The notes under the pieces are model-generated. The model had not been told where the DNA came from and ran no database searches. It was given only the letters and a program-made list of their open reading frames with translations. From assembly GCA_963704515.1 (NCBI GenBank), contig OY969913.1, positions 930,001 through 994,000 of the forward strand: a stretch of DNA of 64,000 nt, given 5' to 3'. This document shows positions 1-6,927 of this stretch, one piece after another (the first letter of the stretch is position 1; each line of letters opens with the position of its first letter). Made by a program: the position numbers and the translations under genes. This stretch comes from VRUE01 sp963704515 (GTDB lineage: Bacteria; Actinomycetota; Thermoleophilia; Solirubrobacterales; 70-9).

Positions 1-2
1 AG

Positions 3-71
3 TGGCGAGGCGTGCCCGGCACTTTCCTCCACGAGGTGCTGGGTGAGGGCCGTGTCCTCTCGGCAGCCTGA
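3..71 (+). CDS. C-terminal end of a nucleotidyltransferase (MNT-like antitoxin), 5' truncated by the window edge
   Basis: Only the last 22 codons are present, reading in frame from base 3 to a TGA at 69-71. The tail contains PGTFLHEVLGEGRVL, which resembles the end of MNT-type minimal nucleotidyltransferases. The next gene is a HEPN protein whose start (GTG 43) overlaps this stop, and MNT and HEPN proteins are a well-known toxin-antitoxin pair in which the MNT enzyme modifies the HEPN RNase. The catalytic part lies outside the window, so the call rests on a short tail plus context. Confidence 0.5.
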   Translation, partial: WRGVPGTFLHEVLGEGRVLSAA

Positions 72-447
72 CCTCGGGGGCACCGCTCGTGTCCTCGCTC
101 GCAAGGCCGATGAGGACGCCACTGCAGTTCGCGAGTTCGCAGCCAACCCGGAGATAGCCGACGGCATCATTGGCTTCCACGCTCAGCAGGCGGTTGAGAA
201 GTGGCTGAAGGCCGTCACGGCCGCCCGGGGCATCAGGCACAAACCAATCCACGACATTGACCGCCTGATCGAGCTGCTTGAAGAGACCGACCTTGACCTT
301 CCATTCGATCGCGACCGCCTCATCGCCCTGACCCAGTACGCAGTCCCGATGAGATACGAGGAACTTCTCGACGCCGAGCCACTCGATCGAGTCAACGCGG
401 TGGCATTGGTCAACGAAGTCGGCCAGTGGGCCGCGTCTCACATCTAG
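43..447 (+). CDS. HEPN-domain protein, probable toxin of an MNT-HEPN pair
   Basis: This 134-residue all-alpha protein matches the HEPN fold: a helix with FHAQQAVEKWLKA (residues 45-57), then GIRHKPIHDID, where R65 and H70 form the RX4H motif used by HEPN RNases, then a third helix with YAVPMRYEEL. HEPN partners of MNT enzymes are typically toxic RNases neutralised by their upstream nucleotidyltransferase, whose C-terminus overlaps this start. GTG 43 and GTG 52 are both possible starts; the conserved domain begins near residue 16 either way. The target RNA cannot be told from sequence. Confidence 0.8.
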   Translation: MRAVSSRQPDLGGTARVLARKADEDATAVREFAANPEIADGIIGFHAQQAVEKWLKAVTAARGIRHKPIHDIDRLIELLEETDLDLPFDRDRLIALTQYAVPMRYEELLDAEPLDRVNAVALVNEVGQWAASHI

Positions 448-469
448 CTGCGTCGTCGGTGACCGGATC

Positions 470-847
470 GTGTCACCCAAGACCAGGTACGGCCGCCGTG
501 AGGTCCGCCCACCGGCACCGCTCGCGCGAAGCTGCGCGCCCACCTCGCCGCGCAGCCCGATCAGACTCGACCGCCCTAGCCTCCCCAGCGAAGCAGACGG
601 GCCGCTCGCCCCCGGCAATCTCCGCCGCCGAGTCCTCAAGCCGCTCGCAGAGGAGGTCAACGCCCCCTGGGCCGGCTTCCACACGTTCCGCCACACCTTC
701 GCCTCGCTCCACCTCAGCCAAGGCACCAACCTCCTCCAGCTCAGCCGCGCCCTCGGACACCGCTCGCCCGCCTTCACGCTGACCCGCTATGCGCATCTGC
801 TGCCTGGGGAGGGGGCACCGGCGCTCAGTCTGACTCCATCTTGTTGA
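470..847 (+). pseudogene. Tyrosine recombinase (phage-type integrase) C-terminal remnant, frameshifted
   Basis: The downstream part encodes the tyrosine-recombinase catalytic core: FHTFRHTFASLHL supplies the HxxR box, LGHRSP the second His, and FTLTRYAHLL the nucleophilic Tyr. Upstream, KTRYGRREV is the characteristic linker of these integrases, but between the two blocks the homology moves to another frame (KLRAHLAAQPDQT is read out of phase near 530-575) and back. At least two frameshifts are therefore needed, and the N-terminal SAM-like and core-binding domains are missing. It is a dead integrase and marks past mobile-element insertion at the edge of the conflict-gene island. Confidence 0.75.
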
Positions 848-968
848 CCCCGCCAGAACTTCTTGGCAACGGTGATCGACGCGCACTGGGCCCGACCTTG
901 GGCTCTTGAACAGATCAGCCGGGGACTTCACCGGGAATTCCGTCCGCTCGCAATTCGACACTCTTGGC

Positions 969-1574
969 ATGTCGAATGGAGTCGTAGCCCCCCCGTCCGT
1001 CTGCTTTTTGCCTCCGCCGACAGTCGAGGCGCTCGAGCGGCTGCTGTCCGAGCATGGTGTCTCGGTCGCTTCCTGGGGATCGAATGAGGCGAAGACCACC
1101 GACGACCTACTCGACGAGTTGTCGTCCGGCGAGAGCCGACTCCTCGAAGCAGATGGAGGCCTCTGGAGGAACGTCTCGGTCGTGGGAGTGGATGTGTTCT
1201 TCATCGATCCCCGGCAAGGGATGCTCCATCTGGTCGAGGCCGAGCAGCGCTTTCGCTCGGGTCGTCGGCGGATTCGCAAACTGCGGACGTCAATAGCCGA
1301 GAAGCAGCTGCCAGGTGAGCCGCCCTCTGTGGCGGCACGTCGAGCGATCGAGGAGGAGCTCGGCCTGTCCACGCTCGGCCTAAAGCTGATCGGAAAGGGA
1401 TCTGAGGTGGTCGAGGAGGACTCCGGTAGTTATCCCGGGCTACATTCCAAAAGAACCCTTACCTACTTCGAGTGCGCGCTTTCAACCGGTCTTTTCAATC
1501 CGGCCGGATACGAAGAGCGCCAAGAGGACAAGATGACGTCATTTGCTTGGCAGCCGATCGAGGTCTGCGCCTAG
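969..1574 (+). CDS. Nudix-fold protein with a divergent Nudix box
   Basis: This product of about 201 residues has a Nudix-type segment at residues 111-132 (EKQLPGEPPSV, then AARRAIEEELG). The usual REUXEEXGU core appears as RAIEEELGL, so the first Glu is Ala while the later metal-binding EE pair remains; activity may be altered. The N-terminal 100 residues match no family I recognise. ATG 969 is preferred; an upstream TTG at 906 would add 21 unconvincing residues. Its stop codon shares a CTAG tetramer with the stop of the convergent Nudix gene, and it probably belongs with the opposing SLATT/kinase/Nudix operon. A nucleotide-derivative substrate is inferred. Confidence 0.6.
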   Translation: MSNGVVAPPSVCFLPPPTVEALERLLSEHGVSVASWGSNEAKTTDDLLDELSSGESRLLEADGGLWRNVSVVGVDVFFIDPRQGMLHLVEAEQRFRSGRRRIRKLRTSIAEKQLPGEPPSVAARRAIEEELGLSTLGLKLIGKGSEVVEEDSGSYPGLHSKRTLTYFECALSTGLFNPAGYEERQEDKMTSFAWQPIEVCA

Positions 1575-2194
1575 ACCGGTTGGCGGTCGCGGTAGGCGCC
1601 CAGCACGATCTGGGACCAAGGATCGAAGCGGTCGCTGTCGGCGGCGAGGAGTTGGTCAATCCCTGAGAAGTGCCGATTCCCCGGAATCACCGAGTAGTCG
1701 TGGTTGTCGAATCGGCGGTCGAGCTCGACGGTCTCAGCGAGGACCCGTGCCTCGAAAACGAAGCCAAGGTGCCTCCTGCCGAGCTCGGAGCGCGGATCGA
1801 CAACTACGCCGATGAGACTCAGTTGGGTGCATTGGAGGCCCCCGAACTCCTCGCTTAGCTCCCGTCGCACACAGCGACGCAGTCCCGGGAGCCCGCCCCG
1901 CTCGTCGGCATTGACGTGGCCGCCGAAAACCAGCGTCCAACGATCGTCGAGCTCCTTTCTGTTCGCCGACCGCCGTCGCAGACAGACAAGGTCGTCGCCG
2001 CATCTGAGGGTGGTATAGGCCACCGCCTGGGTTACGGAAGGGGCGCTCTCGGCAATCGTCCGTGGCAGTACTTCGCCCTGGCCAAGGATGGAAAGCAGTC
2101 TGCCGATGTGGGAGTCCTCGTGGAGGAACTGCGGCCGCAGGTAGAACGGCTGCACCAGATGCCTGGGAAGGACGACGAGCTGCTCGTCACTCAT
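1571..2194 (-). CDS. Nudix hydrolase
   Basis: The protein of about 207 residues carries a clear Nudix signature: FGGHVNADE followed by RRELSEEFGGL, with REUXEEXGU intact but with about five extra residues between the Gly-Glu element and the helix. Nudix enzymes hydrolyse nucleoside diphosphates linked to another moiety using Mg2+ held by the EE pair. ATG 2194 has a purine-rich stretch upstream and overlaps the kinase stop by 8 nt; GTG 2212 is an alternative. It is the third gene of the operon reading 3799 to 1571 after SLATT and kinase, so it may make, modify or destroy the signal sensed by the SLATT protein. Substrate unknown. Confidence 0.8.
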   Translation of the reverse strand: MSDEQLVVLPRHLVQPFYLRPQFLHEDSHIGRLLSILGQGEVLPRTIAESAPSVTQAVAYTTLRCGDDLVCLRRRSANRKELDDRWTLVFGGHVNADERGGLPGLRRCVRRELSEEFGGLQCTQLSLIGVVVDPRSELGRRHLGFVFEARVLAETVELDRRFDNHDYSVIPGNRHFSGIDQLLAADSDRFDPWSQIVLGAYRDRQPV

Positions 2195-2936
2195 CTTCTG
2201 CTCTCTGTTCACACAGGTCGAGTATGTCCTTCGCGATCTGAAACGACGTGCCGATCGGGGTAGTGGTGTGGGTTGTGTCTACGGTTGTAACGGGTGGATC
2301 GCCTCCGAGCTTCTCCGGGAGCACCTTGTATTGCTCGAGCATGCCGGTGAGCATCTCGTGATTCATTGCTCGACCCTCCCGCTGTGTGAGCTTCGCGTCA
2401 TTCTCTCGTTCTAGTGAGACTTGGGGCGTACAGGTGAACAAGTAGACCATCGACATCAACTCCCTCCACAAGGGCAGCAGGGCAAAGTTGCGCAGGGTTC
2501 TGAAGTCCTTGTCGTCTAGCTGCCCGTCCTCCTGAAGATGGCGCAACCATGCCAGCGAGTCGACCGGCCCGCGATCGAGGATGACGAGGTCGGGCTGCTC
2601 GACGTTGTAATACGCGTCGAGGAGTTCTGAGATGGCGTAGTTGAGCGTGAAGCAGTTGAAAGCGACCAGGTTGCGCTTCAGGTGGTACGGCGTCCGCTTG
2701 CTGGCGCCCTCGGTGGGCGCTCGCACCTTGAAGTCCATCCGTTTGAAGAAGTGCGAAATTACATCGATCGTGGTCGACTTACCCGACTTCGGGCTGCCGG
2801 CAAACTCGATGACTATGGGATCGCGGTCCTTCTCTCGGTAGTGATCGAAGACCTCGCTGGCGCGCTCCTCTAGCTGCCTCAGACTGTCTTCACCTGGCTT
2901 TACGCCATCCTGCAGCGCAACGACTGTGGAGCTCAC
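2187..2936 (-). CDS. P-loop NTPase, thymidylate/deoxynucleoside-kinase-like
   Basis: A Walker A motif GSPKSGKST lies at residues 47-55 after a short strand (IVIEFA), and DRGPVDS at 121-127 is the DRx motif typical of thymidylate and deoxynucleoside kinases. An N-terminal helical extension of about 40 residues is unusual for true thymidylate kinases, and the 249-residue length fits a P-loop kinase of nucleotide-like substrates. The start is GTG 2936, overlapping the upstream SLATT stop by 4 nt (GTGA), so the two are probably translationally coupled. This is unlikely to be housekeeping tmk given its neighbours. Role inferred: makes or senses a nucleotide signal or substrate in a conflict module. 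Confidence 0.75.
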   Translation of the reverse strand: MSSTVVALQDGVKPGEDSLRQLEERASEVFDHYREKDRDPIVIEFAGSPKSGKSTTIDVISHFFKRMDFKVRAPTEGASKRTPYHLKRNLVAFNCFTLNYAISELLDAYYNVEQPDLVILDRGPVDSLAWLRHLQEDGQLDDKDFRTLRNFALLPLWRELMSMVYLFTCTPQVSLERENDAKLTQREGRAMNHEMLTGMLEQYKVLPEKLGGDPPVTTVDTTHTTTPIGTSFQIAKDILDLCEQRAEDE

Positions 2937-3799
2937 CCTTGGCCTCCCTTATCTCGAATGATCACCGCTATGGGCACTGTCGTCCACGACTCCTGGCGCG
3001 CGACGGCGAAGGTCGCCTTTCCATCCACAATCGAGTAGTTCCCAGGACTTACTTCGGTGACGGAGAGAGGGGCCCTTCGCGGCCGCTTGCCGTTCGCCGC
3101 ACGTCGCATCCGCTTCCGCGCCTCGAACACCGAGCTAGGCTGTGAGTCCAGGGGAGTGCTGACTACGTCGATCGGGACGACAGTTGCGCCTTCCATCTCG
3201 AAATACCGCTCGTGATCCTCGGGTAGTGGACCCCGGCCGTCAGTGACGCCGAAATGGAGGCGCTCGCGCAGCCAGATGAAGAACGCCCGATGGGCGCGGG
3301 CGTCAGCCGTACCCTTGACGAGGTACTCAGCCCGATCCCATATCGATTGCGACACGTTTGGCTTGCCGATCGACGTCTCGTTCAGTTCCTCCGCCAGCTC
3401 GTTCAGGACGTCGACCGCCTCCTCCCGTGTTGTAGGGGGAAAAAGCTGGGTCCGTTCGATTTGCCTGCGCATACGTCCGTATCCGCGCGCCGCCTCGCGG
3501 AACTGCTCAGCGCGTTCACTGTGGCGAAGAAAAGTTTGCAACGCGGTGAGCACCGCGGCCAGCGCCGCGACGATGCCCGTGGCGATTCGCCATCCCAATG
3601 TGGGATTGGACTGAAGTGTCGCGAATACGCCAGTGGCGACCAGTGCCGAAAGCGTGATCGCGGGGACTCCAAGCCGCAATTCCGCAGCGCCCGCTCGGGT
3701 CGTCGCTTCGTTATAGGCCTTGAGCGCTACTCGAGTCCGTGTCAGCCAGTTATTCAGAACCGATTCAATGCCGATTCTCTCTTGAGGGCTGAGATCCAT
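2933..3799 (-). CDS. SLATT-domain two-TM membrane protein (predicted pore-forming effector)
   Basis: The N-terminal third has the SLATT layout: an amphipathic helix, TM1 at about 43-62 (GVPAITLSALVATGVFATL), TM2 at about 69-91 (IATGIVAALAAVLTALQTFL), then a charged helix starting RHSERAEQFREAA. SLATT proteins are predicted membrane effectors of nucleotide-dependent conflict systems, thought to depolarise or permeabilise the membrane on activation. Residues about 175-288 form an extra soluble region with a beta-rich tail that I cannot assign and that could be the sensor. ATG 3799 is the only sensible start. First gene of a three-gene operon with the kinase and Nudix genes; toxicity is not shown by the sequence. 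Confidence 0.75.
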   Translation of the reverse strand: MDLSPQERIGIESVLNNWLTRTRVALKAYNEATTRAGAAELRLGVPAITLSALVATGVFATLQSNPTLGWRIATGIVAALAAVLTALQTFLRHSERAEQFREAARGYGRMRRQIERTQLFPPTTREEAVDVLNELAEELNETSIGKPNVSQSIWDRAEYLVKGTADARAHRAFFIWLRERLHFGVTDGRGPLPEDHERYFEMEGATVVPIDVVSTPLDSQPSSVFEARKRMRRAANGKRPRRAPLSVTEVSPGNYSIVDGKATFAVARQESWTTVPIAVIIRDKGGQG

Positions 3800-4146
3800 A
3801 GGGCGCGCATACTGGCACGTTCCCTAATAGATCTGATCAATTTTTGGAACTTTTGCAATTTCGCCACCGCCCCCCGTTGCTGACGGGGCCACGGCAAGCT
3901 CCGGATCGACAGCAGCGGGGTGCGCGTCTAGCTCCCCCGCCGAGCACTGAGTTCGCTAGGCAACAAAACGGAGCAACATGTCCCACAGATTCCCGCCGAT
4001 CCCAGCGGGACTCGATCCGCCGAAAACAGCTTGAAACTGCGCCCTACGTAGTCCAGCCGAGCCACGGGCTCGGGCTACGAATCTGGACTGTCCAAGCGGG
4101 AACCCGAAGGTCGCGCTTCGGAATGGCTTCCGGAGCCTTAAGCAGT
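3800..4146. other. Intergenic region between the SLATT operon and the decayed antitoxin genes
   Basis: This 347-bp stretch has no supportable gene. The first 60 bases, upstream of the SLATT start, are AT-rich for this genome and should hold the promoter of the minus-strand operon, though I cannot fix -10/-35 boxes. The second half is filled by direct repeat copy A (3959-4112). Confidence 0.5.
3959..4112 (+). repeat. Direct repeat copy A
   Basis: This segment matches 6238-6369 at roughly 80-85 percent over about 120 bp, including GCAACATG, CCCACAGATTC, GGGACTCGAT and a hairpin with CCGAGCC/GGCTCGG arms around a 3-nt loop that differs between copies (ACG here, ACC in copy B). Copy A carries about 17 extra bases after the hairpin before the shared CCGAAGGTC. 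Both copies sit in intergenic DNA and bracket about 2.1 kb of antitoxin remnants and an AbiE-like pair. They may be integrase-related flanks or a mobile repeat. Confidence 0.7.
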
Positions 4147-4381
4147 TCAGGCGCTGCGCAAAAGTTGTGAGACGACCTCGCCGGGCAGCAGGCCGCGCTC
4201 GGTGGCGATTCGCTCTAGACACTTGGCGTCGTCGCCCTCGACACTCACGATGATCGAGAGCTTTGCGTCGGGATTGCCCCTCGTGTATCTCGATCTGATC
4301 GGAGTGGGCGCGGTCGATCTCAGCGTCGAAGTCGCCGGGCTGAGGATCTGGGTCTGTCCACGGGTCTTTCGGCGTGTTCAC
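4147..4381 (-). pseudogene. Small antitoxin-like gene (ribbon-helix-helix-type tail) with a +1 frameshift
   Basis: From GTG 4381 one frame gives about 35 residues with PWTDPDPQPGDFDAEIDR. The coding signal then moves to the next frame and gives NPDAKLSIIVSVEGDDAK followed by a helix with LERIATERGLLPGEVVSQLL, ending at 4147. The shift falls in a run of four G (minus strand, 4277-4280); removing one G joins the halves into one protein of about 77 residues. The C-terminal half looks like a CopG/Arc-type antitoxin helix pair. It is a recent frameshift or a sequencing error. No intact toxin partner is adjacent. Confidence 0.5.
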
Positions 4382-4398
4382 CAATGTGCCCGACGCAG

Positions 4399-4652
4399 TC
4401 AACCCTTGCCGCCCCGCTCGACCTCCGCCTGTTCTTCGATGCGGACTTCGGCTCGGCGATCAGCTCGTCTGCCAAGCTCGCGTCGGGGGCGATGTGGGCG
4501 AAAAGGCCACGCAGTCGCCCGGCCGCCGCGCTCCGCTTGTCGACTTGGCGGCGATTGTGTTTTGCGCTCCGCTTCGCCGCGGCGCGCGTCATCCACGCTC
4601 CACCGCCATTCTTTGCCCCAGCGTGCTCGGTCTTGATGCGCTCGTAGCCCAC
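4399..4652 (-). pseudogene. Small conserved basic protein remnant with a decayed antitoxin-like tail
   Basis: From ATG 4652 the frame gives IKTEHAGAKNGGGAWMTRAAA followed by a very basic helix; I recall KTEHAGAKNGGG-like openings in small uncharacterised bacterial proteins. Downstream, SLADELIAE in this frame appears to continue one base out of phase as EVRIEEQAEVERGGKG to a TGA at 4399, resembling the C-terminal tail of VapB-like antitoxins. I read it as one or two short genes broken by a frameshift next to the similarly damaged gene at 4147-4381. The function is unknown and the exact gene limits are uncertain. Confidence 0.35.
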
Positions 4653-4669
4653 GGCTTCTACGATACTTA

Positions 4670-4972
4670 TTGTCTGTGAGAGCGGCGGCGAGGAAGACCT
4701 ACGGAAAGACGGCCAGCGGCAAGCAAATCACCGACGATCTGATCGACGCCCTCGCCAGGAAGGCGGAGGCGGGATACGAGATTGAGGAGCTGACTGAACC
4801 GATGGACATTGCAGAGGCGAAAGCAAGGCTCGACGCGGTTCTTGACGAACTCGCGGAGGCTGGTTTCTCGGTTTGGGGCTGGGACGATGAGACGATCCAG
4901 ATTGAGCAGCGAAACGGGCCGGGCGCCGAGTGCGCGCCCCGCCACGTGGTGGACGATCGGCAGACCGGGTAG
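4670..4972 (+). CDS. Small hypothetical protein, antitoxin-like N-terminus
   Basis: Starts TTG 4670 (or GTG 4676), 18 bp from the divergent gene at 4652. Residues 9-43 contain KTYGKTASGKQITDDLIDAL then ARKAEAGYEIEEL, a segment resembling small CopG-like or HicB-like antitoxins. The C-terminal half (DIAEAKARLDAVLDELAEAG, then FSVWGWDDETIQIEQ) is an amphipathic helix plus a short strand pair and may have been joined to the first domain secondarily. No known catalytic motif is visible. It lies immediately upstream of the AbiE-like pair with an operator in between, so it is not obviously in that operon. Function unknown. Confidence 0.45.
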   Translation: MSVRAAARKTYGKTASGKQITDDLIDALARKAEAGYEIEELTEPMDIAEAKARLDAVLDELAEAGFSVWGWDDETIQIEQRNGPGAECAPRHVVDDRQTG

Positions 4973-4985
4973 GTGATGGCATTCG

Positions 4986-5013
4986 GTGTATCGTGTATTG
5001 ATACTTGATACAC
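4986..5013 (+). promoter_or_regulatory. Palindromic operator upstream of the AbiEi-like gene
   Basis: A perfect 7-bp inverted repeat, GTGTATC (4986-4992) and GATACAC (5007-5013), surrounds an AT-rich spacer containing a further GTAT..ATAC element, and ends 7 bp before ATG 5021. The position and symmetry fit an autoregulatory site bound by the wHTH antitoxin encoded directly downstream. The spacer probably contains the -10 element. Confidence 0.6.
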
Positions 5014-5020
5014 TGTCGCC

Positions 5021-5548
5021 ATGGTTAAGGATTCCGACGTCTATGTCCTCAGTGGCCTGCTCGCCAACGATGGGACCTGGAGCTATAGGTCGCTTGCGGA
5101 TCGCCTTCGTGTTCCGCACCCGGTCGTCCAGCGGGCGCTGGAGCGAGCTAAGGGCGCGGATCTGTATTCGGCGGACCGCCGGGAAGTTCATCTCCCGCAC
5201 TTCGAGGAGTTCGCGCTGCACGCGCTTCGTTTCGTCGCTCCTGCTCGATTGGGTCCGTTGACGGCGGGCGTGCCAGCGGCCTGGGTAGCGGAGCCGATGG
5301 CAGGTGCGATCCGCTCCTCGGGCGATGAGCCGCCTCCGGTCTGGCCTTACGCTCACGGGCGAGTTCGGGGGCAGGCCGTCGAGCCGCTGCACTCTGCTGC
5401 ACCGGAGGCGGTAGAGAACTGGCCGGAGCTCGGTGAAGTCCTCGCTCTGCTCGACAGCCTCAGGGCCGGAGATGTTCGGGTCCGGTCGGTCGCGGGAGAC
5501 CTTCTCTCGAAGATGCTGCGGGAGCGATCCTTGGTCGCAGGCCGGTGA
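5021..5548 (+). CDS. Winged-HTH antitoxin-like regulator (AbiEi-like)
   Basis: The first 60 residues fit a winged HTH (DVYVLSGLLANDGTWSYRSLADRL, then VPHPVVQRALERAK); the remaining 110 form an effector-type domain without enzymatic motifs. It overlaps the nucleotidyltransferase gene by 4 nt (GTGA), the organisation of AbiEi/AbiEii and related pairs in which the wHTH protein represses the operon and counteracts the toxin. The palindrome at 4986-5013 is its likely binding site. The family assignment rests mainly on domain layout and context. Confidence 0.6.
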   Translation: MVKDSDVYVLSGLLANDGTWSYRSLADRLRVPHPVVQRALERAKGADLYSADRREVHLPHFEEFALHALRFVAPARLGPLTAGVPAAWVAEPMAGAIRSSGDEPPPVWPYAHGRVRGQAVEPLHSAAPEAVENWPELGEVLALLDSLRAGDVRVRSVAGDLLSKMLRERSLVAGR

Positions 5549-6231
5549 GCGCGTTTCAGTTGGAGACCGCGGCGGCGCTTCTCGGGCCTCTGCTCAATGA
5601 GGTCGTATTCGTCGGCGGCGCCACGGTTCACCTCTGGATCACCGAGCCCACCGCTCCTCCAACGCGGGCGACGGAAGACGTCGATGTGGTCTGCGAGGTG
5701 GCGAGCCGCGTGAAGTACCACCAGCTCGGCGACCGGCTGCGTGAGCGGGGACTTCAGGAGGCGATGGGCGCGCCCGTCATATGTCGGTGGAGGAGCGCCG
5801 ACCCGCAGCTCGTTCTGGACGTGATGCCGACCGATCCCGACATCCTCGGTTTCTCCAATCCCTGGTACGACGAGGCGATCTCCAGCGCCGTGACGGTCAC
5901 TCTCGAATCTGGTGCCGAGATACGTGCCGCAGCTCCCCCGGCGCTCGTTGCGACGAAGCTCTGTGCCTGGAAGGGTCGGGGTGACGGCGACCTGCTGCCC
6001 AGCCTCGATGTTCACGACGTGCTCACGCTGATCGATGGACGCTCTGAGCTGATCGAGGAAGTCGCGTCCGCAGCACCCGATCTGCGTACCTACATCCGCG
6101 ACGAGCTCTCCGAGCTTCGCACCGAGGGCTTCTTCAACTACGCGGTTCAAAGTGCCACCACTTCCCACGGTCCGGCGGGAGCCGGTCGCGTCCAGGTCGT
6201 CCAAGCCCGGATCGACGAACTCCTCGCCTGA
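5545..6231 (+). CDS. Nucleotidyltransferase toxin, AbiEii-like
   Basis: A 228-residue nucleotidyltransferase-fold protein: VGGATVHLW supplies the GG element at residues 24-25 and TEDVDVV the catalytic D45 and D47 pair, with KLCAWKGRGDGD further on as in AbiEii/MenA-type enzymes. Such enzymes modify tRNA or GTP-dependent targets and stop growth unless neutralised by the paired wHTH protein. The start is GTG 5545, overlapping the upstream stop (GTGA). Direct repeat copy B begins 6 bp after its stop. A second nucleotidyltransferase-based module is found at 37456-38537. The substrate is not deducible. Confidence 0.7.
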   Translation: MSAFQLETAAALLGPLLNEVVFVGGATVHLWITEPTAPPTRATEDVDVVCEVASRVKYHQLGDRLRERGLQEAMGAPVICRWRSADPQLVLDVMPTDPDILGFSNPWYDEAISSAVTVTLESGAEIRAAAPPALVATKLCAWKGRGDGDLLPSLDVHDVLTLIDGRSELIEEVASAAPDLRTYIRDELSELRTEGFFNYAVQSATTSHGPAGAGRVQVVQARIDELLA

Positions 6232-6237
6232 CCCTGG

Positions 6238-6369
6238 GGCAACAAATGGGGCAACATGCCCCACAGATTCCAGCCGATCCCACCGGGACTCGATTCGCCG
6301 AAACCCGCTTAAAACCTAGCCCCACGTAGTTCAGCCGAGCCACCGGCTCGGGCTACGAAACCGAAGGTC
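6238..6369 (+). repeat. Direct repeat copy B
   Basis: Second copy of the repeat seen at 3959-4112, in the same orientation, with the same CCGAGCC/GGCTCGG hairpin (loop ACC) and without the extra 17 bases found in copy A. It lies between the 3' ends of the AbiEii-like gene and the convergent pRiA4b-like gene, so it may also act as a terminator, though no U-tract follows the hairpin. Confidence 0.7.
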
Positions 6370-6393
6370 AACTCTCTTGCTAGCGGAATTGAG

Positions 6394-6927
6394 CTAGCGG
6401 GTTGCGCCCGCCGCGGAGACCGCATTGGGATCGAAGGCGGAGGCATCGTCAAGCTCGAGCCACTCGAGCATCTCCTCACGGTCGTCATGGGAGGGGTCGG
6501 CGAGGATCTCCTTCAATTCGGCGTATCCCCATGGGCCGCCGCAGTCCTCTGGCGGGCACGCCCCTTTGGCAGAGACCAGGACTGGGTAGCGGGCATCGGG
6601 ATCGGCGTCAAGCAGCTTCTCGACGGTGACCTCGTGTTCCCAGTCATCGCCAAAGTCGTAGGTGTAGAGCAGCCGATCTCCGGCATCGCCGAGGAGCTCA
6701 CCGAGGCTCACCGCTCGCTCGTCGTTGAACCCGAGCTCGGGATCGGGCGACCCGAACCGCTTGGAGCCGCTCTCGAAGACGTGCATGTGGTAGCCCGCCC
6801 AGCCGAAGGCGGCGACGATCGCCTCATGCAGGCGGTCGAGACTCATGTCGGTGCGGACCTGAAGGTTCCGCCAGACCGGCGGCTTGGAGACCCCCAAAAG
6901 CTTGACCTTGATCTGCGCTACAACCAT
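6394..6927 (-). CDS. Plasmid pRiA4b ORF-3 family protein
   Basis: A 177-residue protein with the family's hallmark blocks: PPVWRNLQVRTDMSLDRLHE at about 16-35, FGWAGYHMHVF at 41-51, YTYDFGDDWEHEV at 88-100 and CPPEDCGGPWGYAEL at 124-138. The reading frame extends far upstream of ATG 6927, but only the part from there shows homology. The family is widespread on plasmids and in accessory regions and its function is not established. Its presence fits the mobile character of this part of the window. Confidence 0.85.
   Translation of the reverse strand: MVVAQIKVKLLGVSKPPVWRNLQVRTDMSLDRLHEAIVAAFGWAGYHMHVFESGSKRFGSPDPELGFNDERAVSLGELLGDAGDRLLYTYDFGDDWEHEVTVEKLLDADPDARYPVLVSAKGACPPEDCGGPWGYAELKEILADPSHDDREEMLEWLELDDASAFDPNAVSAAGATR

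Noticed and set aside
2187..2936. Housekeeping thymidylate kinase
   Set aside because: The N-terminal extension, operon with SLATT and Nudix genes, and lack of core-genome neighbours point to an accessory kinase.
6320..6360. Possible tRNA fragment in the direct repeat hairpin
   Set aside because: The arms do not form a cloverleaf and no anticodon or T-arm consensus is present.
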